This document shows, piece after piece, positions 35,611-45,700 of a stretch of DNA of 64,000 nt. Location of the stretch: NCBI GenBank assembly GCA_022649165.1, contig JALCNR010000017.1, positions 1 through 64,000 on the forward strand. The letters run 5' to 3'. Under the pieces are notes generated by a model. The model did no database searches. It saw only the letters and a list, made by a program, of their open reading frames with translations, and was not told the origin of the DNA. The stretch is from Actinomyces sp. (GTDB lineage: Bacteria > Actinomycetota > Actinomycetes > Actinomycetales > Actinomycetaceae). Position 1 is the first letter of the stretch. Every line of letters begins with the position of its first letter. Both the position numbers and the translations under genes were made by a program.

Positions 35611-37467
35611 ATGAGCACGGGCGAAGAACGGGCCGCGAACGGCGCGGTGCAGACGACAGCCTCGGGCGCGGTCGAATGGCACGCGCCCGTCCTCGTCCGC
35701 ACGGACGAGTCGACCACAATCCCCCTGCTCCTGCGGCAGCGGGTCCAACGCTCCGCGCGCCGGGCGCTGGTGGAGGTCAAGCGGGAGATCGGCGGCGTGT
35801 GGACCCCGATCAGCGCCGCCGACTTCTACGAGCAGGTCCAGGATGCGGCAGCGGGGCTGATCGGGCTGGGCCTGGCGTTCGGCGATACCGTCGCCATCAT
35901 GTCGCGCACGCGATACGAGTGGACGCTGCTCGACTACGCCTGCTGGTTCGCCGGCCTGGTTCCCGTGCCGATCTACGAGACATCGTCGATCGAGCAGATC
36001 GCCCACATCCTCGCCGACGCCGACGCGAAGGTCGTCGTGACCGAGACCATCACGATGGCCGAGCTCGTGCGGTCCGCCGCACAGGACCGCGAGCGCGATC
36101 TCCTCCACGTGCTGTCCCTCGACTCGGGGGCCATCCGGACCATCGTGGACGCCGGCGCGGCCACAACCCGCAGCGACGTGGAGGCGCGCACCCGCCGCCT
36201 CCGAGCCTCCTCGACGGCCACGATCGTCTACACCTCCGGCACGACCGGGACCCCGAAGGGCGTGGTCATCACCCAGGGGGGCATCGCCACGCTCGCCGTC
36301 AACGCGAACGCGTGGATGCCGGAGATCGCCATGGGCAAGGATTCGAGACTCCTGCTGTTCCTGCCGCTGGCGCACATCCTCGCCCGCTTCCTCGAGGTGT
36401 TCCAGCTCAGCGGCGAGGGCGTGCTCGGGCACACCTCGGACACGAAGAACCTCGTCTCCGACCTCTCCTCGTTCCGCCCCACCTACCTCCTCACCGTGCC
36501 CCGCGTCCTCGAGAAGGTCTACAACACGGCGGACGCCCAGCAGACGGGAGCCCGGAACCAGGTGTTCCGGTGGGCCGCGCACGTCGCCGTCGGCTACTCG
36601 ATCGCGTCCGCCACCGCGGAAGGCCCCTCCCGGCGCCTGCGCGCCCAGCACGCCGCCGCGGACGTGCTGGTCTACCAGAAGATCCGCAAGCTCCTGGGCG
36701 GCAACGCCGACTACATCATCTCCGGCGGCGCCCCGCTGTCTCCGCGACTGGCCCACTTCTACGCCGGAGCCGGCGTGCAGGTCCTGGAGGGCTACGGGTT
36801 GACCGAGACGATCGGGCCGGCGTCCGTGAACACCCCGCGCCTGAGCAAGATCGGCACGGTGGGCCAGCCTCTGGCCCCCGCCGCCATCAAGATCTCCGAG
36901 CAGGGCGAGGTCCTGGTCAAGGGGCCCACCCTGTTCGCCGGCTATCACAACGATCCCGAGGCCACCGCGGGCGCTTTCACTCCCGACGGGTGGTTCCGGA
37001 CCGGAGACCTCGGGCAACTCGACCGCGACGGCTACCTGCGCCTCACGGGACGCGCCAAGGAGCTCATCGTGACCGCCGGCGGCAAGAACGTCTCCCCCGC
37101 AGCGCTAGAGGACGACCTGCGCGGACACCCGCTCATCAGCCAGATCGTCGTGGTCGGGGACCAGAGGCCCTTCATCGCGGCGCTCATCACCCTGGACGCC
37201 GAGATGCTGCCCCTCTGGCTGTCCAACCACGGCCTGCCCGCCATGTCCGTCCGCGAGGCGGCCACCAACATCGAGGTCCGCACCAGCCTGGAGCGCGCCG
37301 TGGAACGGGCCAACCGCCACGTCTCGCGCGCGGAGTCGATCCGCAAGTTCACGGTCCTCACGACGGACCTCACCGAAGCCAACGGCATGCTCACGCCCTC
37401 CCTCAAGGTCAAGAGGAACGCGGTCCTCAGCTACTACGCCGACGTCATCGACGGCATCTATGAGTGA
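35611..37467 (+). CDS. Long-chain fatty acid-CoA ligase (FadD15/FAA1-like)
   Basis: The 618-residue adenylate-forming enzyme activates long-chain fatty acids to acyl-CoA. The P-loop is IVYTSGTTGTPKGVVITQGG, motif A5 is LEGYGLTETIGPASVN, A7 is GWFRTGDLGQLDRDGYL and A8/A10 includes LTGRAKELIVTAGGKNVSPA. N-terminal and C-terminal domains are both complete. The start is taken as ATG 35611; an in-frame TTG 12 bases upstream is less likely. It lies just ahead of the patatin fusion gene on the same strand, suggesting joint lipid turnover. Confidence 0.92.
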   Translation: MSTGEERAANGAVQTTASGAVEWHAPVLVRTDESTTIPLLLRQRVQRSARRALVEVKREIGGVWTPISAADFYEQVQDAAAGLIGLGLAFGDTVAIMSRTRYEWTLLDYACWFAGLVPVPIYETSSIEQIAHILADADAKVVVTETITMAELVRSAAQDRERDLLHVLSLDSGAIRTIVDAGAATTRSDVEARTRRLRASSTATIVYTSGTTGTPKGVVITQGGIATLAVNANAWMPEIAMGKDSRLLLFLPLAHILARFLEVFQLSGEGVLGHTSDTKNLVSDLSSFRPTYLLTVPRVLEKVYNTADAQQTGARNQVFRWAAHVAVGYSIASATAEGPSRRLRAQHAAADVLVYQKIRKLLGGNADYIISGGAPLSPRLAHFYAGAGVQVLEGYGLTETIGPASVNTPRLSKIGTVGQPLAPAAIKISEQGEVLVKGPTLFAGYHNDPEATAGAFTPDGWFRTGDLGQLDRDGYLRLTGRAKELIVTAGGKNVSPAALEDDLRGHPLISQIVVVGDQRPFIAALITLDAEMLPLWLSNHGLPAMSVREAATNIEVRTSLERAVERANRHVSRAESIRKFTVLTTDLTEANGMLTPSLKVKRNAVLSYYADVIDGIYE

Positions 37468-37509
37468 CGGGCCGGGACCCGGCACGGGGCGGACCGGAAC
37501 CGCGATGGC

Positions 37510-38910
37510 ATGACCGGCATCGGTTCCGCGGTCCTCGCGTTCTTCGCCTACGCGTGGTGCGGATGGGCCCTGGAGTCCATCGTGCTGCTCGCGCGGACCC
37601 GCCGACGTGGCAACCCCGGGTTCCTCACCGGCCCGATCGTTCCGGTCTACGCCTGCGGGGCGGATGCCATCCTGATCGCCACGCAACCGGTCGGCGCGTC
37701 CCCCGCGCTGGTCTTCACCATCAGTGTGATCGTCTCCTCGGTGCTTGAGTTCTTCACGCACGTGCTGATGGAGCGCCTGTTCGGCCTCATGCTGTGGAAC
37801 TACGACGGGCGCCTGGGCAACATCCAAGGGCGAGTCTGCCTGGCCAATTCCCTCGGCTTCGGCCTCGCCGGCCTCGCCGTCGTCTACGTCCTCGACCCCG
37901 CGCTCACCGGAATGCTGGCGGGGATCGACCCGACGCTGCGGGTCACGTTGGCCTCCGTCCTCATCGCCGTCGGCGCCTGGGACTGCTGGCGCTCCATATT
38001 CGATAGTAGACTATCGGATATGGGGGAACACCCGCGGAACGACCGAACGAGGATCGCCGAGACCACGCCCGCACCGGCTCCCACTCGGGGCTTCGCCAGA
38101 TCGAGCGCCCTGGAGGCGCCCGAGCGGAGACGCGATCTCGCGCCCGCGAGCCGGAAACCGATGGCCGAGGATCGCAATCCCCGGCTCGGTATCGCCCTGG
38201 CCAGCGGCGCAGCCTTCGGCGCCGCCCATGCCGGAGTCCTGCTGGCCGTGGAGGAGGCCGGCCTCCGGGTCGACGTCGTGACGGGAGCCAGCGCGGGCGC
38301 ACTCGTCGGAGGCGCCTGGGCCGCGGGGATGTCCGCCGGCGAGATCATCGACCGGCTTCTGATCGCCGGCTGGCCCGACATCGCCACACCGAGGCCGTCG
38401 CTGCGTCTCGGCCTCCTGGACACCCAGCCGCTGCGGTCCACTCTGAACGAGGTCGTGCGCGACGTGCGCATCGAGGACATGCCGGTGCGTTTCGGCGCGG
38501 TCGTCACCTCGCTCGTCACCGCTCGCCCCCAGGTGATCACCAGCGGTCCGCTCGTGGACGCGCTGCTGGCCAGCAGCGCCGTTCCCGGGCTGTTCCCGCC
38601 CGTCGAGGTGGATGGCCGCCCCTCCATCGACGGAGGCCTGCTCCTCCCCCTGCCGGCTCGGACCGCGCGCATGCTGGGCGCGCAGCGGGTGATCGCCGTG
38701 ACCTTCAACAACCGGCCCCGATGGCGCCAGTACTACGAGTCGCACGCCTACAGGGCCGTGGATTCCGGCGATATCACGGTGAGCATCGACACCGAGGGCA
38801 TGTCGCACTGGAGTTGCGCCAGCGTGCCGCAGTTGATCGACATGGGCCGCCGGGCCGGTGACGAGGCGCTGAGCGAAGGGATGGCCTCGGCCCTGCTCGA
38901 AGCCGTGTGA
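37510..38910 (+). CDS. CmpB-like membrane domain fused to patatin-like phospholipase
   Basis: The 466-residue open frame joins two families. Residues about 1-165 are a polytopic membrane domain resembling PF06541 (ABC-transporter type IV/CmpB-like; FFAYAWCGWALESIVLL, FLTGPIVPVYACGA, LMLWNYDGRLGNIQGRVCL). Residues about 218-466 are a patatin-like lipase: oxyanion region GIALASGAAFGAAHAG, nucleophile Ser261 in TGASAGALVGG and Asp374 in the DGG of SIDGGLLLPLPA. The 50-residue linker is Pro/Arg-rich. An A/T-rich palindrome lies in the DNA encoding the linker start, and Met171 sits at its edge. The patatin could thus also be made separately from ATG 38020 or from ATG 38161. It lies between fadD and a convergent tetR gene. 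Confidence 0.75.
   Translation: MTGIGSAVLAFFAYAWCGWALESIVLLARTRRRGNPGFLTGPIVPVYACGADAILIATQPVGASPALVFTISVIVSSVLEFFTHVLMERLFGLMLWNYDGRLGNIQGRVCLANSLGFGLAGLAVVYVLDPALTGMLAGIDPTLRVTLASVLIAVGAWDCWRSIFDSRLSDMGEHPRNDRTRIAETTPAPAPTRGFARSSALEAPERRRDLAPASRKPMAEDRNPRLGIALASGAAFGAAHAGVLLAVEEAGLRVDVVTGASAGALVGGAWAAGMSAGEIIDRLLIAGWPDIATPRPSLRLGLLDTQPLRSTLNEVVRDVRIEDMPVRFGAVVTSLVTARPQVITSGPLVDALLASSAVPGLFPPVEVDGRPSIDGGLLLPLPARTARMLGAQRVIAVTFNNRPRWRQYYESHAYRAVDSGDITVSIDTEGMSHWSCASVPQLIDMGRRAGDEALSEGMASALLEAV
37995..38022. promoter_or_regulatory. TetR-type operator inside the fusion gene
   Basis: CATATTCGATAGT, two bases (AG), ACTATCGGATATG: 13-bp arms with one mismatch, conspicuously A/T-rich in a GC-rich gene. 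It contains TAGACT seven bases before ATG 38020, the spacing of leaderless promoters elsewhere in the window. Confidence 0.6.
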
Positions 38911-38951
38911 CCGCGACGGAGGACGCCGCCGGGCCGCAACCGGCGCGGCCT

Positions 38952-39530
38952 TCAGGCCATCGACCTCGCGTCCCCTCCGTCGGTCGGGCGCAGCGAATCC
39001 AACAGGACGTCGATCATGCGCCGGCGCTGGACGTCGTCCTCGGCGACGAGCCCAGATCCGAGGGCGATGACGCCGAGCAGGCGCGCGAGCTCTCCTCCTC
39101 CCAGGTCCGAGCGGAGATGGCCGGCCGCCCGACCCCTGCCGGACAGATCACCGAAAAGCCTGTCGTGACTGCTGATGAGCGAATCCGTGAGGGGGCCGAC
39201 GTCCTGGACCGAGGCCATGAGATTGTGCTCCCGGGTGAAGACCGCGCTGATGCGGTCCAGAATGTCCACGAGGCTCTCGTGGTCGCCATCGGTGTCCTCG
39301 AAACGCATCAGCAGCGGCACCACCGCTTGGGCGAACACGCGCTGATAGACCGAGCTGGCCAGCGCCCGCCTATTGGGGAAATGGCGGTAGAGCGTGGCGA
39401 CGCCCACTCCCGCCTCCTCGGCGATCCGCGAGAGGCTGGCGACTCCCCCGCCGGCCAGCGCGGCGTGGGCGGCATCGAGAATGCGCGAGATGCTCGCCGC
39501 GGCGTCCGCGCGCAATGTTCCTTGCTGCAT
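38952..39530 (-). CDS. TetR-family regulator
   Basis: The 192-residue repressor has the N-terminal helix-turn-helix SLSRIAEEAGVGVATLYRHF and then PNRRALASSVYQRVF, followed by an all-helical ligand domain. ATG 39530 follows GGAG. It is convergent with the patatin fusion gene and divergent from the adhesin gene. Two related palindromes at 35483 and 37995 make fadD and the patatin region its likely targets (inference), with an acyl-CoA or fatty acid as a plausible ligand. Confidence 0.88.
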   Translation of the reverse strand: MQQGTLRADAAASISRILDAAHAALAGGGVASLSRIAEEAGVGVATLYRHFPNRRALASSVYQRVFAQAVVPLLMRFEDTDGDHESLVDILDRISAVFTREHNLMASVQDVGPLTDSLISSHDRLFGDLSGRGRAAGHLRSDLGGGELARLLGVIALGSGLVAEDDVQRRRMIDVLLDSLRPTDGGDARSMA

Positions 39531-39748
39531 ATCACTCCCCGGCCAGACGGGCCGTCGCGACCCGCCATCGGCCCCGCACCCATGATACGGGAGTCACCGG
39601 CCCGGACCGGCCCGCCCGTCGTCGGCTCATGGGCCACGCGCACACCGGCCGGGACCTCGATCCGCCCCGCAGACGCGATTCTGGCGCGCAATCCTCCGCC
39701 TCTGCTAGTGTGACCCACGTCTCAGGATGCGCGCCCCGAGGGGGTCCG

Positions 39749-42700
39749 ATGGATCGTCAGCACCAGGCCGGACGGAACGGCCGCATCAGGCGGACGGCTG
39801 CGGCATTGCTCACACTGTGCCTGGCGACAGCGGGCGTCCTCGTCTCCGCCCCGCCCGAACGCGCCGTCGCCGTCCCCTCCGCGGGCGGGGCCTCCCCCGT
39901 CGGGAAGGAACGCGACGTCCCGTCCTTCCACGACTACCCCGGGGTCCAGGCGAACGAGGGCGAGGAGGTCTACAACCACTCGACGGACCCCGGCCGGATC
40001 TGGACCGACAAGACCGTGTTCATGTCGGACGGGGACCTGGCCGGCCAGGGCGAGAGCCCCCTGACCGTCGACGACGACGAGCTCGAGGTCGTGCTCTCGG
40101 CGCTCGGATCGACCCGGCAGATCCAGTCCACCCGGACGTCGGCCATCGATCTGGTCGTCGTCCTCGACAACTCGTACTCGATGAACCAGTGCGTGGGATC
40201 GTCGGCCTACTGCAACACGGCGAGCACGTACCGGAACTCCCGCGCCTACGCGATGGTGCAGGGCGTCAACACGGCCATCGAGGCCCTGGCCGAGGCCGAT
40301 CCGAACCTGCGGGTGGGCCTCGCGAGCTTCGGCTCTCAGTCGGAGGTGCTCGCGCCCCTGAGCGCCCCGGTGCCCGCCGGCGGCGCCGGCACCGGCAGCT
40401 ACCTCAAGTTCGTGGCGCCCACGGGGGGCTCCGCGCAGCTGCAGATCCGGGTCGGCGACCCGGCGGCCACGTTCACCGTGGGCGGCCCCGGCACCCAGTC
40501 GACGAACACGCAGCGCGGCATCGCTACAGGGATGGGCATGCTGGCCGCCCAGTCCACGGCGGAGGTGGCGGGCGACTTCCAGCGCGTGCCCAGCGTCATC
40601 GTGTTCTCCGACGGCGAGCCGACCCTGTCGGCCGCCTCGACCAGCTGGTGGTCCCCGGGGGCCTCCGGCACGAACCAGGGTCCCCAGGTGCCGGGCACGA
40701 ACCAGTATTACGGCAACGGGTTCCTGGCGGCGATGACCGCCTCGTTCCTCAAGAACAGGATCACCGACGTCTACAACGACGAGGACTACAACGTCGCTCA
40801 CGGGGTGGACGCCGTCGCGGCCCGGGTGTTCACCGTTGGGCTGGGAGTGGAGGCCCTGACCGAGAACGGCCGGCAGCTGGCGTACGCGACGCTGGATCCC
40901 TCGGGCCACTACGGGGATGCCAGCCACCAGATGTACAGGGACCTCACGAGCGGCTTCAACGCGTATCTCACGGGCTCCAGCGTGTCGGTGCCGGTCAGCG
41001 GCTCTCTCCAGGGCGGCTCCCCGAGCCCGAACCGCTACTTCACCGTCACCCACCCGACGGGCGCCCAGGACCTGGCCGACGATGTCACCGATATCCGGTA
41101 CAACGACTCCTTCGACGACGCGGCCAGCGCCGACGAACTGGTCGAGGTCTTCCAGAAGATCGCCGGCGACGTCGTGGATCACGCGCCCGTGCTCCCCGTG
41201 GAGACCGAGACTGGCGATCCGAACGCCGACGGCTACGTCACCTTCACCGACCAGCTGGGCGCCTTCATGCGCGTCACCGGCGTCGACCGCATCGCCTACT
41301 GCGCGCTTCTGCCTGCGGACCCCGACCAGACGGAATGCGACCCCGTGGAATTCGAGGACCCGACGACGAGCTCGAACGGCGGGGTCACGCGCTACACCTT
41401 CCATGGCAGCTTCCAGGCCAACGACCTGTTCGACGCCACGGACGTGTCGAACATCGTCATCACGGTGCAGACCAGCCCGTCCCTGGTGGTCGGGGACATC
41501 GTGACCGTGCGGATCCCGGTGGCGCTGCTGCCCATGCGCGACACCCGCGTCACCGAGGACCCCGACGGCACCCCCACCCGGATGACCTGGTTCGCCTCCC
41601 ACCCGGTGCACATCTACTACGGAACGGCGCCGAAGGCAGGGGTCGCGGCCGCGATTGGCGACCCCGCCCGGCTCGACTCCACGGGCGCCCCCGGCGACGG
41701 GACGGCGCTGGCCGACTACATCGCCGCGAACACGGTCGACGGGCAGGTGCGCTTCTATTCCAACGCCTTCACCGGGTCGGGCGACTCGGCGACGGCCACC
41801 ACCACGGCGACGTTCCAGCCCTCGGACCAGAACGACTTCTACCGCTTCGCTCGTGAGGCCGTCATCTACTCCGATTCCGCGGGCACCCAGCCCCTCACCC
41901 GGGCGCAGTGGGACGCGCTTCCCGGGGACGCCACGGTCTACCGCCGGATCGTCGAGTACACCCTCGTCGACCCCGATGACGCGACCAGCGTGACCAAGAC
42001 GGAACGGGCCGTGGGCGGGACGAAGGCCGAGTTGATCGCCGGCCAGCACGACGGCCTCGAGGTCCACGAGAAGGACGGGAGGATCGTGGCGCCTGCCGGC
42101 CTGTACAACATGGCCGCGCGCATCCACGACCTCGACATCGCCAAGTGCGGCACCGACGAGGGCGGGCCCGGCGACGACCTGTGGGCCAACGACGACATCG
42201 CATGGGCCGGCAACTCGCCGGTGTGCACGCAGGCCTCCCCGACCGGCAATCTCACGGGGACGGATCCGGGCAACCGCGTCACCACGGTCACGCCCGGTGC
42301 CGCGCAGCCGGTCTCCACGAGGCTCGGAAACAACGGCTGGGTCTCCTACGCGGTCCCCGGCTCCCTGGTCATCGGCAAGCGAGTGGACCATGCCAACGGG
42401 CTGGCACCCGACCCGGAGGAGGCGTTCACGGTCTCGGTCTCCCTCACGGGCGCGGACGGAGCGGGCCCCTTCGAGTACACGGTCCGCGCGCCTGACGGCT
42501 CCCCGGTGGAGGGAGCCGGAGGCGCCTTGACCGGCTCGGGCGGCGAAATCACCCTCAAGGCCGGTCAGGACGCACAGATCACCGGCCTGCCAGATGGCGC
42601 CGTCTACAGCGTGTCCGAGTCGGACCAGCCGCCCGGCTACACCCAGACATCCCTGGTCTACAGCGACGCCGCCCAGACGATCGCCGCCGGGGACGTGGAC

Positions 42701-45700
42701 CGGGCCGACCTCGTCAACACGTACGAGGCGACCCCGGTGACGATCTCGGACGAGCCGTCGGCCCGCAAGGAACTGGAACCCTGGCCGGAGAGCTATGTCT
42801 TCACCTTCGACATGTGCCCGCTCGCCGACGCTCCCGTGCCCGCGGGCGGAGACCCGACCACCGGCTGCCTGACCTCCACGATCAGCGGCCAGAACACCGA
42901 CGAGACGCCGTCGTTCGCCGGCAGCGCGGAGTTCACGGCACCCGGCGTCTACTCCTACACGATCACCGAGCGGGACCAGGGCCTCGCCGGCATCACATCC
43001 TCTCAGGCGGAGTACCTGTGGACCGTGACCGTCACGGACACCGGGGAGGGGGCGCTCGCTGCGAGCAGCGCGACGACGCGAGTGGCCGACGACGACGGCG
43101 AGGCCGTCTCGGAGCCCCATGACCTGCCTGCCACGTTCACGAACGCCTTCAGCGCGGGGTCGGCCATCCGGACCCTGCAGGCCCAGAAGTGGGTGGACGA
43201 CGAGTCCCTGGGGCCGCCGAACCAGCTGCGCCCTCCGGCCGCCGTCCACGACTTCGTGTTCGCCGTCGTCGACCCCGCCAACCAGACTGGAGCGCCGCGC
43301 TTCGGCGGGGACCAGGACACGGCGACGGTCACCAACGCCATCGGCTCCACCTCGGTCACCTCCCCCGACCTCACCTTCACGGCCGAGGACGCCGGCGGGG
43401 CGGGCGTCTACTACTACCTGTCCTACGAGGACCCGGACGGCGCTGTGGTCGACGAGGACACGGTCACCCGGGACGACGCCGTGTGGTTCTACCGCGTCGC
43501 GGTCGACGCCCGGGGCGAGGGCGAGGCCGCCGTCGTGGAGACCAGCACGACCTATTGCCTGACAACGCTCGATGCCGTCGCGGCCACTGCGCCGTGGGGC
43601 GCGTGCGCCCCCGACACCTCCCAGACAGGCGACGGCTACTCGGCGCTGGCGGACCTGGGGGCCGACCCCGACTACGGGCCGTTCAGCGGCAGCCCACGTT
43701 TCGTCAACAACTACGACCCGGATCCCGTCGATGCGGTGCTCGCGGCGACCAAGGCGCTGTCGGGGCGCGCGTGGACGGAGGCCGACACGTTCGACCTCAC
43801 CCTGGCTGCGGGCGACGGCGCCACCGAGCAGGCGATCGACGCCGGATGGGTCACAGGCGTGGACTGGGGCAGCGGGGAGACGGCCCAGGCTCGCGTGACG
43901 GCGAGCGCCCCGGGGGAGGGGAACGCCTCCTTCGGGCCATTGACGTTCACCCGGCAGGGCTTCTACTCCTTCCGCATCGCCGAACAGGCGCCGGCATCTG
44001 CGCAGACCGGGATGACCTACGACACGCACGCCCTGATCTACGACGTCACCGTCTCCGAGGTGCCCGACAGCCCGGACGACGCCACCGTGCCCGACGGAGA
44101 CCTGGACGTGGCGGTGTCCGCGCGCACCGGCGACGGCTCGCGCACCTTCGTCAACCGGTACACCGCGACCGTCGTGTACCAGGGGGCGACGCTGACGAAG
44201 ACCATGGCGGGCCGGGACCTCCGGGCCGGGGAGTTCACTTTCACGGACACCGCGGTCGACGCCACTGACCTGCCCGGCGGGGCCACCGCGGAGCAGGCCC
44301 GCGCCAAGGCGAACTTTGACACCACGCAGTACGCGCTGGTCAACCCCGAAGGCGCCCCTGACGGGGCGGCCTCGGTGGCGGCCCGCCAGCAGCCCATCGC
44401 CTTCACGCAGGACGACATCGGCATCACCTACCGTTACGAGCTCGCCGAGACGCCCGGCGCGCTCGGAGGCGTCACCTATGACGGCACCCTCTACACGGCC
44501 GAGCTCACCGCGCTCCACGACGACGCCACCGGCGACCTGTACGTGCGCACCCGCGTGGTCTCCTCCGATCCGGGCGACCCTGGATTCCCGCGGATCTGGG
44601 ACAGCCGGGACCCCTCGGTCCCGCAGATCGGCTTCACGAACCGGTACGCCGCCGGACCCGGCCAGGCGTCCCTCTCATTCACCAAGGTCCTCAGCGGCAT
44701 CGGATGGGACGACGACCTGGTCGCCGGCGGATTCGACTTCACCCTCACCCCGATCGACGCCGCAGGAGAGCCCCTTCCCGGCGGGCAGGTCCTCACCACC
44801 GCGGTGGGCCCGGGCTCCCCCGTGGCCGACGGGGTCGAGGACGGGCGCACCGGCGCGTTCCCGGCCGTCTCCTTCAACGAACCGGGCACGTACCGCTACC
44901 GCATCGCCGAGGTCGTCCCCCGCTCCCCGATCCCCGGCATGACCTACAGCACCCAGCAGGTGGATGTCACGGTGACGGTGAGCGATGACGGCTCGGGCGC
45001 GCTTGCCACGCGCGTCGACGGCGATCGGCCCGCCCGCTTCGACAACTACTACCGATACGACTGGCAGTACGAGCTGGTCAAGACGTTGACCGGGCGGGAC
45101 ATGGCTGCCGGTGAGTTCCAGTGGCAGGTCCAGGCGGCGGACCAGGCGTCCGCGGACTTCGCCGGCATTCCCGCCGATCCGGCCCTGCCCGCCGACTACT
45201 GCGTCACCCAGGCCTGCGCCTGGGACATCCCCGCCTCCGCCGACGGCGTGCCGCTGGTGTGGGAGGCGAAGGGACAGGTCCTCTTCAGCGAGGAGGAACT
45301 CTCGGGGCAGACCTACTGCTACTTCTACTCCGAGGTCATCCCGGAGGCTCCCGAGCCCGGTATCGTCTACGACCGCACCGTCTACGAGCTGTGCTCGACG
45401 GTGAGCCGAGCCGACGGGGTGAACACCGTGGTCACGGTCGGAACCGGGAGGATCGACGGCGAAGAGGTCTCCCGCCGGACCTGGACCACGCGGTCCGACG
45501 ACGTTCCCCTCGTCTACCCCAGGGTGTCCTGGGACAACGTCTACGTGCCGTGGAATCTGGAGAAGACCTCCGACCCGTCCTCAGGCAGCCCGGTCGCGCC
45601 CGGTCAGACGATCACCTACACGCTGACGGCTCGCAACGAGTCCGGCGCGCAGACGCTGTCCGGTGCGTCCGCCGTGGACGACCTGTCCGGCGTCCTGGAC

